The notes beneath the pieces were generated by a model. That model made no database searches. It saw only the letters and a program-made list of their open reading frames with translations, and was not told where the DNA came from. Positions 18,901 to 27,240 of a DNA stretch of 64,000 nt are shown one piece after another. The stretch comes from Prevotella sp. (lineage in GTDB: Bacteria; Bacteroidota; Bacteroidia; Bacteroidales; Dysgonomonadaceae): contig JAISUS010000003.1 of assembly GCA_031271965.1 (NCBI GenBank), positions 1 through 64,000 on the forward strand, read 5' to 3'. Both the position numbers and the translations under genes were made by a program. Numbering within the stretch: the first letter of the stretch is position 1; the number at the start of each line of letters is the position of its first letter.

Positions 18901-19654
18901 TGACTTTTACACCCATTTTTTCACCGATGCGTAGCAATTCTTTATTTACTTTTTCCTGTAAAGGATATGCCTCTGAATTTGCATCCGGGCGGTTTGTTTT
19001 ATGACGTTGAAGCTCGAGATAGAAATCATCGCCAAAAAGATCCTTAAACCACTGTACGGATTTTTCAGCTTCTTCCATGTCTCCGGATTGTATCTTTTTA
19101 GGAATCTCGCCTCCGAGACACGCTGTAGATACAATGAGTCCTTCGTGATATTTTTCAAGTAATTCTTTATCTATACGAGGGCGCATATAAAAACCTTCTG
19201 TCCAGCTGTGAGAAACCATTTTAATCAGATTCTGATAGCCTTTCTTATTTTTAGCCAGCACTACCAAATGCCAACCGCTCATATCGGGTTTACCCTCCTT
19301 CAGATGCCTTCCCCGGCGGGCAACATAGCATTCGCAGCCTATAATAGGTTTGAATTTCTTAGATTCTTCCTCTTTTATTTTTGATTTTAATTCTCCTGTA
19401 AGTGCTGTATTTTCAGGAGTATCTTCTATTTTTTTTATCTCCGACTTTAAGTCTTTGATTGCACTATCGAATTTAGAATTCTTTTTCTTTACGTAATTGA
19501 AGAATTCTTTAATTCCGAACATTGCCCCATGGTCTGTCAGGGCAATGGCTTTCATACCGTCGGCTATCGCTTTGTCTACCAGATTTTGGATACTGGCTTG
19601 TCCATCAAGTAAAGAATATTGGGAGTGGACGTGTAGATGTACAAAATTATTCAT
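15911..19654 (-). CDS. dnaE: DNA polymerase III alpha subunit
   Basis: The 1247-residue catalytic subunit of the replicative polymerase. The N-terminal PHP domain starts with HVHSQYSLLDG. The palm includes GPGRGSAAGSAVAYCLG and the catalytic aspartates in PDIDIDFDDDGR near residue 480. Thumb, fingers and helix-hairpin-helix regions follow, and an OB fold lies near residues 1040-1120 (VSNVREGITKNGKPFM). Length and order match the DnaE1 type, slightly longer than E. coli DnaE (1160). It is followed on the same strand by trxA. Confidence 0.96.
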   Translation of the reverse strand: MNNFVHLHVHSQYSLLDGQASIQNLVDKAIADGMKAIALTDHGAMFGIKEFFNYVKKKNSKFDSAIKDLKSEIKKIEDTPENTALTGELKSKIKEEESKKFKPIIGCECYVARRGRHLKEGKPDMSGWHLVVLAKNKKGYQNLIKMVSHSWTEGFYMRPRIDKELLEKYHEGLIVSTACLGGEIPKKIQSGDMEEAEKSVQWFKDLFGDDFYLELQRHKTNRPDANSEAYPLQEKVNKELLRIGEKMGVKVICTNDVHFVDEEDADAHDRLICLSTGKDFDDPKRMRYTKQEWLKTKAEMTQIFGDLPQVMENTLEIANKVEFYSIDSDALMPFFTIDTSFGTEEGYKLLHSEDDLIKEFGEKEYQRLGGYDKVIRIKLESDYLKHLTMIGAEKRYGKDLDAETSERLDFELETMKTMGFPGYFLIVQDFIAAARQMGVAVGPGRGSAAGSAVAYCLGITDIDPIKYDLLFERFLNPDRISMPDIDIDFDDDGRGKVLKWVTEKYGQERVAHIITYGTMATKSAIKDVARVQKLPLSESNRLAKFVPDRIPDKKKVTLKDAIAYVPELKEAAGSSDPVMRDTLKYAQMLEGNVRNIGVHACGIIIGQQDISDIVPVSTAEDKETGENILVTQYEGTVIEETGLIKMDFLGLKTLSIIKEALDNIKHTTGENINIDTISLEDPKTYELYSQGKTTGTFQFESAGMQKYLKELQPSKFEDLIAMNALYRPGPMDYIPSFIARKHGREEITYDIPEMEKYLNDTYGITVYQEQVMLLSRQLADFTRGQSDELRKAMGKKLIDKMNALKEKFLAGGTKNGHSKKTLEKIWADWEKFASYAFNKSHATCYSWVAYQTAWLKANYPSEYMAAVLSRNLSNITEITKFMDECKAMNMNVLGPDVNESYLKFSVNQAGDIRFGLAAVKGVGEGAVMNIIEERQRNGAFSNIFDFVERVNLSSCNKKNIESLALAGAFDAFSEIRREQFFGVNAKGETFVDQLIRYGNKYQLDKNQAANSLFGDDTSFDIAHPEIPKVEKWSDLERLNKERELIGIYLSAHPLDEYKIVLNYACNVGMSEIEDKDALKNKEVSFGGLVSNVREGITKNGKPFMIIRIEDFTGSGEIPLFGDDYINFGKYGRLGLYVFIKGRVQGRRFDANQMELKIQSIQLLPDVKDSLIEKLTITLPLHDMNTQMVEELSTLTKNNPGNSLLYFEVVDGEKNMKVELFSRNTKISVRKELIDYLTENESFIFKVN

Positions 19655-19879
19655 ATCTGCATAATTGCTTTTTCACGATTGGTAAAGTTACAACAAATAG
19701 AAGCTATAAACCAGAAAAACAAGAGTCAGTTTTCAACAGTTATATTTTTATTGGCCTTTAATTGAATTGACTTTTGAAAATATTTACAGATATATCAGTA
19801 TTTATAACAATTAACGGGAAGAGGGTTTTTATATCAAGATAGAAAATATTGATATGATATTGAAACAAAAAATGTAGTT

Positions 19880-19916
19880 AGGGTTGAAAAGAATTCTATC
19901 TTTTGGGACAACCTCT
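19880..19916 (-). terminator. Imperfect terminator after the STN-domain gene
   Basis: AGGTTG-type arms and an AAAAGA/TCTTTT arm pair with a four-base bulge, just beyond the stop codon. The T-tract is about nine bases further. The rest of 19655-19879 shows nothing recognisable apart from the dnaE leader. Confidence 0.4.
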
Positions 19917-19917
19917 T

Positions 19918-21495
19918 TCATTTTTTTATCTGGGATTCGACGACTTGATTAATACTGTTTATGATCATATCTTCAAGTTTATCTTCCGGTAGGATTATGT
20001 TGAAATTCTTCCAGAAATCACGATCGTAGTTGTAGTTTGTATCAGAAAATATATTGTATGGAGAGAGGCGTTCGCTACGGGCAAAACTTTTTACATTTTC
20101 GGTGCTTATTTCACAGCTCACCATTTCGAACCATAGATGTAGGGATGTCGCAAATAGACGTCTCTTTCTTTTGACTTTAAACTCAATGTCTCCACGAATA
20201 TGATTTGCGTAATAAATACCGTCTATAGATGGTTTATATGAGACTGTGTACTGTGCTTTTTGGAGAGTGAGGTTTATGTCTTTTGTTTTTCGCTCGATAT
20301 ATTGGGGGGTCGCTTTTGCAACATGTTCGGGATTAACTTCGAAATGAACTTCCAGAAGGGCCTGATTTTCTGCGTCAATAAATAAGTCTCCTCTATATAA
20401 AGGCTGTTCAATCCCTTTTTTTTGTTCGAAAGAAATAACATTGACTCTCCGGTTATCAACGACACTTATATCTGTATGGGTATAGATATATGGAGATTCT
20501 TCTTTGCTTTGTTCGATAAGGAAATCTGGAAATACTTTCATTACATCGAGAAGAAGGCAAGCATTTACACCTGATTTCATTTTCGTAAAGATGGTGTCGC
20601 TTTCCTGGCTGCTTATAATATTTCTCATCTTTACGAGCTTTACCTGATCGGAGGCTGCATTGTTTTGATAACCTGTTTTATATATCTTTAATATTGCTTC
20701 TGTCAGGCTTATTACCTTTTTCTTATGTTCCACGCCTTCTCGATAGAATGTAGTAATGTATACCGGAAGAGAAGGGTAGTTTTTTTTCCGGTTAGCCATC
20801 ATGTTTCTCAAAATATCCAAAGGGTTAACAGCCCTAACGATGATTTCTTGCAATGGAACAACTTTTGGCTCTAAAGAAATGCGCACCGTCTGTCCAGCTA
20901 AAAGAGAAACTTCTATTTCCTCATTCAGGTAGCCGATATGGGATAGTTTTATCATATTCTTAGCTAACGAATCGGGGAGTGTTAGTCTGAATTCTCCATT
21001 CTGATTGGTAATAGTGCCGATGGTAGAATTATTAACTCCGATAGCACAATAAGCGATAGGCTCGTTATTTATTTTGTCGTAGACGATACCGCCTAAAGTA
21101 ATGAGATTGCTTGTTGATGCAATAGTGTCTTTGGATGCTACGGTTATATTTGTGGTTATATCACTTGGAACCCTAAGCAATATATGATTTCTTATGACTG
21201 TAATTTCAAGTTTGTTGTTTCCGGTTATAGTGTAGATTGCTTCCCGTATGGTATATTCGCCTTTGCGGATTTTTACTACTTTATCATTATTTATCTGCTG
21301 GCTGTCATATATAAAAAGATAACCCGTTTGATCAGATATTTGCTTTAATAGTTGATAAACGGTTTCTTTACTCTTAGTAATTTTTACTTTACGGTTTAAT
21401 ATATTTCCATCATCTGCCTGCAATATTATTGGAATGAAGATCAACAATAAGCAGGCGGCAATACGATGAAAAGTATTTTCAACCGCTATTTTCAT
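19918..21495 (-). CDS. STN and CarboxypepD-domain secreted protein, no barrel
   Basis: A 525-residue protein with an N-terminal signal peptide (about 1-27). Residues 45-109 are an STN domain (secretin/TonB short N-terminal), the module by which FecA-type receptors contact FecR. Residues 132-215 are a CarboxypepD_reg-like domain (GGIVYDKINNEPIAY, NQNGEFRL). The remaining ~300 residues have no plug and no TonB receptor barrel. They match, by eye, the C-terminal part of the protein at 22964-24208 (shared RRLFxT, SEM/FEM and YDxxFWxxxNII segments). It begins two bases after fecR-like stops, so it is co-transcribed with the sigma/anti-sigma pair. I infer a sensor or effector of that pathway; the ligand is unknown. 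Confidence 0.8.
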   Translation of the reverse strand: MKIAVENTFHRIAACLLLIFIPIILQADDGNILNRKVKITKSKETVYQLLKQISDQTGYLFIYDSQQINNDKVVKIRKGEYTIREAIYTITGNNKLEITVIRNHILLRVPSDITTNITVASKDTIASTSNLITLGGIVYDKINNEPIAYCAIGVNNSTIGTITNQNGEFRLTLPDSLAKNMIKLSHIGYLNEEIEVSLLAGQTVRISLEPKVVPLQEIIVRAVNPLDILRNMMANRKKNYPSLPVYITTFYREGVEHKKKVISLTEAILKIYKTGYQNNAASDQVKLVKMRNIISSQESDTIFTKMKSGVNACLLLDVMKVFPDFLIEQSKEESPYIYTHTDISVVDNRRVNVISFEQKKGIEQPLYRGDLFIDAENQALLEVHFEVNPEHVAKATPQYIERKTKDINLTLQKAQYTVSYKPSIDGIYYANHIRGDIEFKVKRKRRLFATSLHLWFEMVSCEISTENVKSFARSERLSPYNIFSDTNYNYDRDFWKNFNIILPEDKLEDMIINSINQVVESQIKK

Positions 21496-21497
21496 AT

Positions 21498-22352
21498 TTA
21501 TTTTCTATTGGTAATAAAAATAGTATTTTGTCGTTGAATAAATTCAATATTTAGGGCCATACATATATATTTAACTATATCTGACTTAGTTTCATCGGAG
21601 AAAGACATTGTTATCAGCCTGTCTTTAACCTGAGGCGCTACTTCTATCAGGATGGAATCCGAATATGTATTAAGAACTCTGGCGATGTCTTCTAATCGTT
21701 GATCCTTAAAATGTATACTGTTAAAATATTTTGCGAATTGTTCTATATCGGATGTTTGCATTGTATATAAATTGCCGGCTTTCAGCATAGCTGTTTCACC
21801 AGCTTTTACAAAAACAAATTTTCCGTTTTCCTTTTCCGTTACCTTTACTTCACCATGCTTAACTGATATTGAAAACGGATCTTTATCCTTTATATTGAAA
21901 GCTGTTCCCAAAACTTGTATTGTTGCCTTTTCGGTATTTATTATGAAAGGTTTTTTCCGGTCCTTGCTAATGTCAAAATAAGCATCGCCGGACAATATTA
22001 CTTCTCTTTTATCGTCGGCAAAGCGGGGAGGGTACTCTAAAGATGCAGATCCGGATAGATATATCATAGACCCGTCTTCTAAGGTTGATACTAGTGTGGA
22101 GGCGTCTTTGTCATTGCTCAATGTCAGCATATCAATAGTATGATTCTGTTTCGATTGTCTGCCGATGAATGCAAATGCGAGGCAAATACTTATAACAGCT
22201 ATTGCGGCTGCCCATTTTAAGGGTGTCATATGAAATGTGCCTTGTTTTGGTTTATTGTCAACATCTGACAACAAACCATCCTCCTCTAGCCGGCTGTATA
22301 GTTTATTCCATGCTTGATCTGTAATTCTATTATTGTTCTCTTTTAAAGTCAT
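21498..22352 (-). CDS. FecR-type anti-sigma factor
   Basis: A 284-residue single-pass inner-membrane regulator. The cytosolic N-terminus (1-45) would bind the sigma factor, a transmembrane helix spans about 46-64 (WAAAIAVISICLAFAFIG), and a periplasmic FecR domain follows at about 85-190 (LEDGSMIYLSGSASLEYP, VLGTAFNI). The C-terminal ~70 residues are a DUF4974-type, STN-like fold (FKDQRLEDIARVLNTYS). It overlaps the sigma gene by four bases (ATGA), implying translational coupling. It holds or activates the ECF sigma factor in response to a periplasmic signal. Confidence 0.92.
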   Translation of the reverse strand: MTLKENNNRITDQAWNKLYSRLEEDGLLSDVDNKPKQGTFHMTPLKWAAAIAVISICLAFAFIGRQSKQNHTIDMLTLSNDKDASTLVSTLEDGSMIYLSGSASLEYPPRFADDKREVILSGDAYFDISKDRKKPFIINTEKATIQVLGTAFNIKDKDPFSISVKHGEVKVTEKENGKFVFVKAGETAMLKAGNLYTMQTSDIEQFAKYFNSIHFKDQRLEDIARVLNTYSDSILIEVAPQVKDRLITMSFSDETKSDIVKYICMALNIEFIQRQNTIFITNRK

Positions 22353-22915
22353 AATACTTGTTTATATTTTTCAATTTCGTGCCTTAGTTGGCTGTATGTT
22401 TTAGACATCTCAGCTTCGACTGTTTTGATGGATACGGATAATAATTCTGCAATTTCTTTATATTTTTTCCCTTCCATCCGATGCATTTTGAATATCTTAA
22501 GGCGTCTTTCAGGTAGTTTCTTTAAGGTTTTGTTGACTACATCTTCCAACTCTTTGTATTCTATTTCTTCTTGAGGTGTGTGTCGTGTGTTATCTTCCAA
22601 TTCGGTACTGTTACTTAATACCTTTTCCCGATGGCGGTTTTCTACGTTTGTTCGTTCGTGATATTGGAGAGACTGATTACGTACAGCTTTGTATAAATAG
22701 CTTTTTAAGGAACGGTAAATCTGTATGCTTTCCCTCTCTTTCCATAGAATATAGAATAATTCCTGTACTATTTCTTCTGAGATGTCCTTACGACTGGTTA
22801 TGCCCAGAGCGTACAAATAGAGAGAAGAATAATATTGCCTAAACAGGCTTTCGAAAGCCTTGATATTCCCTTCTTTTATTTTTCTCAATATTAATAAGTC
22901 ATTCAGCATAACCAA
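22349..22915 (-). CDS. ECF (RpoE-type) sigma factor
   Basis: A 188-residue sigma-70 family factor with only regions 2 and 4. Region 2 covers about 12-80 (FESLFRQYYSSLYLYAL, SEEIVQELFYILW). Region 4 covers about 125-180 (LKKLPERRLKIFKMHRMEG, then the helix-turn-helix YKEIAELLSVSIKTVEAEM). The C-terminal order is typical of the FecI-like Bacteroidota ECF sigmas paired with FecR. It overlaps the anti-sigma gene and is 48 bases after the CarboxypepD protein gene, so it may belong to a four-gene unit starting at 24208. Its promoter target is not visible. Confidence 0.92.
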   Translation of the reverse strand: MVMLNDLLILRKIKEGNIKAFESLFRQYYSSLYLYALGITSRKDISEEIVQELFYILWKERESIQIYRSLKSYLYKAVRNQSLQYHERTNVENRHREKVLSNSTELEDNTRHTPQEEIEYKELEDVVNKTLKKLPERRLKIFKMHRMEGKKYKEIAELLSVSIKTVEAEMSKTYSQLRHEIEKYKQVL

Positions 22916-22963
22916 TCAGGACTAAAAAAGATTATCACCCTACCTAAGAAAACCCTTTATACA

Positions 22964-24208
22964 TTATTGTTGTTTTTTCAACTTGTTGACAGCCGCATCC
23001 AATGATTCTGTCGGCTCTATGATGTTGTAATCTTCCCAGAAATTAGAATCGTAGAAGTTTCTTACTTTGTCAGACAATACTTGGTTCTTGTTGAATGAAT
23101 CCTTGTAAGAAATACCGCTGACATTGTCTTCTCTTCTATCGGTTATTACCATCTCCGAAATGATAGTATATCCTGTAGAGAATAATCTGCGTTTCCAGTC
23201 GCATTTGAAACGGACTTCATTACGTACATAATTTAAATAACTTGTACCATTAATCGTTTTATATGTAACCAAATATATCACTTCTTCCGGTTTGAAATGC
23301 ATGCCGAAAGGTTTCTTTCTGAGTATTGCCTGTGTAGCTTTATTTCGGTCATCCATGCTTAGGTTGAATTCAGCTCTCGAAAAAGTTAAAGTTTCGTTGT
23401 CTATATATAATTTCCCATAGAATAATGGGTAAGGAAGTATTACTTGTGGTTGAAAGCTAACTACATAATGTAACCGTTCATCTATCATAACAGGGTTCTC
23501 CATTTTGAATTTATAATAATGAAGGGTTTCCTTATCTAGCAGAATGTCTTTGTTCTTTACTACATCCAGATATGTAGATAGGGTCGGGCCACCTTCAAAT
23601 TTTACAATTAGTGTATCGCCGGGTTTAGGGCTAAGGAGTTTACGTCCTTTATATATTTGTACTCTGTCGCGATTGACTCCTTCTGTGTATGGAGTTTTAT
23701 ATATATTGATTATAGCTTCTGAAATATTGATATAGTTGCGTCTTTTTCTTACAGTTTCACGATAAAACCCGGTAAGCATATTTTTATTGTGGCTATTGTT
23801 TGCTACTATTTTATCAATTGCTTTTTCTACTAATTCCAACGGGTCTGTCGGGTGAACAATTACTTCTTTCAGGGTTCTGTCGTTCGGCGTCAAATAGATG
23901 GTTATATTATTCAAAGCCTCTTGGTTAACGGAAAATTGTTGGTTGAAATATCCGATATGTGATACTTCCAGCATCTTCACTTGTATGCTGTCCTTTATTT
24001 TTATAGAAAATCCCCCATCAGCATTTGTTACAGTACCAATGCTTGTACCATGAACAGAAATATTTACATATTCGAGTTTCTTGTTAGACCGTTTATCTTT
24101 TACTACTCCTGTGACAGTAATATAATCTTGCGCTGCTACGGATATGGTAGCTAACATCAAAGATATTACGATGAGGAAGCGTGCTGTTTTAATATATTTT
24201 GTTTTCAT
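22964..24208 (-). CDS. CarboxypepD-domain secreted protein, paralogue
   Basis: A 414-residue protein with a signal peptide (about 1-26, ending VAAQD), a CarboxypepD_reg-like domain at 30-112 (VTGVVKDKRSNKKLEYV), and a ~300-residue C-terminal region that aligns by eye with the protein at 19918-21495. Unlike that one it has no STN domain. No TonB plug, barrel or peptidase motif is present. It is the first gene on the minus strand ahead of the sigma factor. I infer that it is part of, or controlled by, the sigma/FecR circuit. Function unknown. Confidence 0.75.
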   Translation of the reverse strand: MKTKYIKTARFLIVISLMLATISVAAQDYITVTGVVKDKRSNKKLEYVNISVHGTSIGTVTNADGGFSIKIKDSIQVKMLEVSHIGYFNQQFSVNQEALNNITIYLTPNDRTLKEVIVHPTDPLELVEKAIDKIVANNSHNKNMLTGFYRETVRKRRNYINISEAIINIYKTPYTEGVNRDRVQIYKGRKLLSPKPGDTLIVKFEGGPTLSTYLDVVKNKDILLDKETLHYYKFKMENPVMIDERLHYVVSFQPQVILPYPLFYGKLYIDNETLTFSRAEFNLSMDDRNKATQAILRKKPFGMHFKPEEVIYLVTYKTINGTSYLNYVRNEVRFKCDWKRRLFSTGYTIISEMVITDRREDNVSGISYKDSFNKNQVLSDKVRNFYDSNFWEDYNIIEPTESLDAAVNKLKKQQ

Positions 24209-24371
24209 GACTAATATATTTAGATTATTAATTAAACCTTCTATTTATATGATTGTTCACGAAACAAAAACCCTATGGAAAAAATAAACTTTTTTACTCT
24301 ATCTTTTATATTGGATGGTTAATAATATTGGTAATGAGCTTATTATTGGTCTTGATGCTCCCTCGTATTTT

Positions 24372-25625
24372 TTATTTTTTTCTCGATTGTATACTTTGAA
24401 CCCCGATTAGGCTGTCGTAACGTTGTCCGGGAGGTCGGTGATAAACAAATATCGAATATTCGTTTTCTGTTTCATAATAGTTTCCTTCTATTTTGGTTGT
24501 TGAATAGTTATTTCCCGATTTAGTAAGGTACAGATAGTTGTATAACCCCTGTTTCAACAGTAAAGACAAGCGGTATTCCCTATTCTCGTTGTCATATATC
24601 ATACGGTATTTGTCTGTATAATTATTATCTGTAAAATTTCCGTTAATGAAAATATCTTCTGCAATAGGAGTATCCATAGGCAGAGTAAAGGTGGTGTTAA
24701 AATAGTCTGCTTCCGTTTCGCTCTTATCGCTTTCATTGCTTCTTATTACAAACTTTCCGTTCTGATCCTGATCGTAGCTATAAGAATGTCCTGCGCGTAT
24801 TTTGTCCGGAACTATAAACATGGAATAGGTAGGACGATTGTATTCAATATGCTCCACATTCAGGCCGTTATACCTGTAACTCGATAGTTCAAATCTGCGG
24901 TATTCATTACCCGCTTCGAATATAAGATTTCGATTGTGCTCATATATCAATTTTCCCGGGCTTATATATGTTGGCTTTAAATCGGATCGTTCTGTGTCCA
25001 GCCGGTTGTTTTGCCAGGCAAATACTTTCAGGTCTCTGTGAGGATCTCGAATATTTATATTTTGATTCAATATTGTAAATGATAGCTGTTGGTGCGCACG
25101 GTTTGTATCAATGTCAGTGTTGGAGGAAACCGTTGCACCTATACTTAGTTGTGTGTCCAATACAGAAAAGCACGCTGTGAGTAGAATATTGTCAGGCCAT
25201 CCGTCTTCATATACTTCTACTACATAATTTCCTGATAGCCGAAGTCTTACTTCCTGATTCGGTATTTCAACTTCGAAATGAGTATATTCGACTGTTGTGT
25301 TACGTGAAGCAAAATAGTCTTCTATCAGATTATTATTGAATCCATCGATATAATCAGATTCCGACAATTCTTGGCTAGGTCTCCAGAATGCATCGCAATG
25401 AATAATTTTATATCTTAATCTGTTAAAAGAATCTTCTGATATTCGGTCAAAACTGATGTTTACATGACTGTTCTCTTTTAATTTTATAATGGGTGTTTGT
25501 CCCCAGTCACCATCTTTGTTGACTTGTATAGTGTATATTTCGGGAGATATAGCTTGTGTATGGTATATCTGAGCAAAAGAAATCAGGCTGAAAAAACAGA
25601 CTATTGGTAAGAGTAAATATTTCAT
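24372..25625 (-). CDS. Type IX secretion system plug protein (DUF5103)
   Basis: A 417-residue secreted or periplasmic protein with a signal peptide (about 1-18, ending SFAQ). The family, DUF5103, includes the plug protein that blocks the SprA translocon channel of the type IX secretion system in Flavobacterium. Recognisable segments are LRYKIIHCDAFWRPSQ, YVVEVYEDGWP, NGLNVEHIEYNRPTYSMF and QGLYNYLYL. Beta-rich throughout. It lies 163 bases upstream of the sigma locus on the same strand and is followed across a ferredoxin gene by porT. The assignment rests on family recognition, not on an alignment. Confidence 0.8.
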   Translation of the reverse strand: MKYLLLPIVCFFSLISFAQIYHTQAISPEIYTIQVNKDGDWGQTPIIKLKENSHVNISFDRISEDSFNRLRYKIIHCDAFWRPSQELSESDYIDGFNNNLIEDYFASRNTTVEYTHFEVEIPNQEVRLRLSGNYVVEVYEDGWPDNILLTACFSVLDTQLSIGATVSSNTDIDTNRAHQQLSFTILNQNINIRDPHRDLKVFAWQNNRLDTERSDLKPTYISPGKLIYEHNRNLIFEAGNEYRRFELSSYRYNGLNVEHIEYNRPTYSMFIVPDKIRAGHSYSYDQDQNGKFVIRSNESDKSETEADYFNTTFTLPMDTPIAEDIFINGNFTDNNYTDKYRMIYDNENREYRLSLLLKQGLYNYLYLTKSGNNYSTTKIEGNYYETENEYSIFVYHRPPGQRYDSLIGVQSIQSRKK

Positions 25626-25692
25626 AGTTTATTATCAATGTGATTAATACAAATGTACATGAAAATATTTACTGATACTAATGCTATAAAAT

Positions 25693-25717
25693 AAAAAAGG
25701 AGGCTTATGCCTCCTTT
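25693..25717 (-). terminator. Terminator of the ferredoxin gene
   Basis: AAAGGAGGC pairs perfectly with GCCTCCTTT around TTAT, and the minus strand continues into a T-tract, about 22 bases past the ferredoxin stop. Confidence 0.85.
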
Positions 25718-25738
25718 GTATTTTATAATCCAGCAATC

Positions 25739-25906
25739 TTATGCAGGATGAATTGCTTCAGTCGGACATGCATCTGCACAAGTACCGCAGTCAGTACAAG
25801 TATCAGGATCGATTTTATAGATATCTCCTTCAGAAATTGCACTTACCGGACACTCGTCGATACAAGTACCACAAGCAATACAGTCTTCATTAATTACGTA
25901 AGCCAT
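25739..25906 (-). CDS. Ferredoxin, 2[4Fe-4S]
   Basis: A 55-residue bacterial-type ferredoxin starting MAYVINEDCIACGTC. Two complete cluster motifs are present: Cys9, 12, 15 and 19 followed by Pro, and Cys37, 40, 43 and 47 followed by Pro. It is a soluble low-potential electron carrier, typical partner of pyruvate:ferredoxin oxidoreductase, hydrogenase or Rnf in anaerobes. It is a single-gene unit with a textbook promoter at 25946-25977 and a strong terminator, which suggests high expression. Confidence 0.95.
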   Translation of the reverse strand: MAYVINEDCIACGTCIDECPVSAISEGDIYKIDPDTCTDCGTCADACPTEAIHPA

Positions 25907-25945
25907 GACTTTTTGTTTTTAATATTATTACTAACTTTGATTCGG

Positions 25946-25977
25946 CAAATATAATTAGTTTTTTTATTAGACCCAAA
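25946..25977 (-). promoter_or_regulatory. Promoter of the ferredoxin gene
   Basis: On the minus strand TTTG, exactly 20 bases, then TATATTTG, 39 bases before the ATG. A full match to the Bacteroidota promoter. Confidence 0.75.
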
Positions 25978-26134
25978 TAGATATAGCTAGATATTCATAT
26001 ATTTATACTGTTTATGTCTCTAAAAAAATAACATTGGATATTTAACAAATTATATGTTAGTTTGTTATAAGTTGAAGATGGCCGTCTCTTTTATTTTGAA
26101 TAATAATGAATGTAGAATGACGTTCTATAATAAA

Positions 26135-26851
26135 ATGTATATCGTGAGATTGAATAAATTATATATATACATACTTTTACTATTTCTTTCAGCGACACTT
26201 CATTCGCAAGTGAGAAAGGCCGATAATCAGCCTTTTGCAGACCAAAAGATGTATCATTTAGGATTCATGGTGGGTTTTCAGGCTCAAGATATGATAATGG
26301 CGCACACTGGTTATGTTGGCCCGAATGGTGAAGCCTGGTTTGCAGAGATTCCTTCCTATTCGGTGGGTTTCAGTGTCGGTATCGTCGGCGACAGGTATCT
26401 TAACGAGTATATGAATTTACGTTTGAGCCCGGCACTGCACTTCGGAGAACGCAGGTTTATATTTAAAGAACAAACATCAGGAAAAGAGGTTGAATCTTCT
26501 TTAAGAAGCAATTATTTGACAGTTCCGTTACACTTGAAATTTAGTGCTCCACGTATCAGAAATACAAGGCCTTACTTTCTGGCAGGAGGATATGGCGCTT
26601 TTAATGTAGCCCAAAAGAAAGATGATATTTTACGCTTTAAGTCAATGGATTATGGGGTTGAGTTTGGAGTCGGTTGCAATATTTACCTTCCACTGTTTAA
26701 ACTCTGTCCCGAGTTAAAGTTTTCTTTTGGCCTTGTTGATATCGTAAACAGAGATCGTTCCGACCTTACTGATAAAGATATGGAAAAATATACGCAAGCC
26801 TTATCTTCAGGAAAAACCAGAATGATATCATTGGTTTTCAATTTTGAATAG
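26135..26851 (+). CDS. porT: Type IX secretion outer-membrane protein PorT
   Basis: A barrel protein of the PorT/SprT family needed for type IX secretion in Bacteroidota. I place the start at the ATG of MYIVRLNKLYIYILLLF, which gives a normal signal peptide cut after HSQ and a mature protein of about 215 residues. The open frame extends back to 26054 but the added residues look non-native. Family landmarks are GFMVGFQAQDM, PSYSVGFSVGI, LSPALHFGERRF, SNYLTVPLHLKFSA, YFLAGGYGAF and a final SLVFNFE. It ends two bases before the ygbA-like gene. Confidence 0.85.
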   Translation: MYIVRLNKLYIYILLLFLSATLHSQVRKADNQPFADQKMYHLGFMVGFQAQDMIMAHTGYVGPNGEAWFAEIPSYSVGFSVGIVGDRYLNEYMNLRLSPALHFGERRFIFKEQTSGKEVESSLRSNYLTVPLHLKFSAPRIRNTRPYFLAGGYGAFNVAQKKDDILRFKSMDYGVEFGVGCNIYLPLFKLCPELKFSFGLVDIVNRDRSDLTDKDMEKYTQALSSGKTRMISLVFNFE

Positions 26852-26853
26852 CG

Positions 26854-27165
26854 ATGAATGCTACAGAGAAGAAAACCGTAGGTAAGATGATTCATTTATA
26901 CTGTCATGCAAAACATGGTAGGCGTCATACTTTGTGCGCAGCTTGTACCGAGTTGAACGAATATGCCCAAAAACGGCTATCGAAATGTGTGTATGGCAAT
27001 GAGAAACCTACCTGTAAAAAATGTCCTGTTCATTGCTACACTCCGTCTATGAGGGCTAGAATAAAAGAGGTTATGCACTATGCCGGTCCCCGAATGCTTT
27101 TTCGAAGTCCCTTATTAGCTATCATTCATGTATTTAGTGAGCTTCGGAAGAGTCCAGTTAAATAG
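26854..27165 (+). CDS. YgbA-like nitrous-oxide-stimulated promoter family protein
   Basis: A 103-residue cytosolic protein of the family annotated 'nitrous oxide-stimulated promoter' (E. coli YgbA). It is rich in cysteine and histidine in fixed spacing: YCHAKH, LCAAC, KCVYG, TCKKCPVHCY, suggesting metal or iron-sulfur binding. In other bacteria the family is induced by nitrosative stress; molecular function is not established to my knowledge. It is probably co-transcribed with porT (2-base gap), which looks like chance adjacency rather than a shared pathway. Confidence 0.85.
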   Translation: MNATEKKTVGKMIHLYCHAKHGRRHTLCAACTELNEYAQKRLSKCVYGNEKPTCKKCPVHCYTPSMRARIKEVMHYAGPRMLFRSPLLAIIHVFSELRKSPVK

Positions 27166-27240
27166 CTATACATTTTCTGTACAAGTAACAATACAATATT
27201 CGGACAAATGTAAAAAAAGTTAAATCCTTCAATTTTTTTT

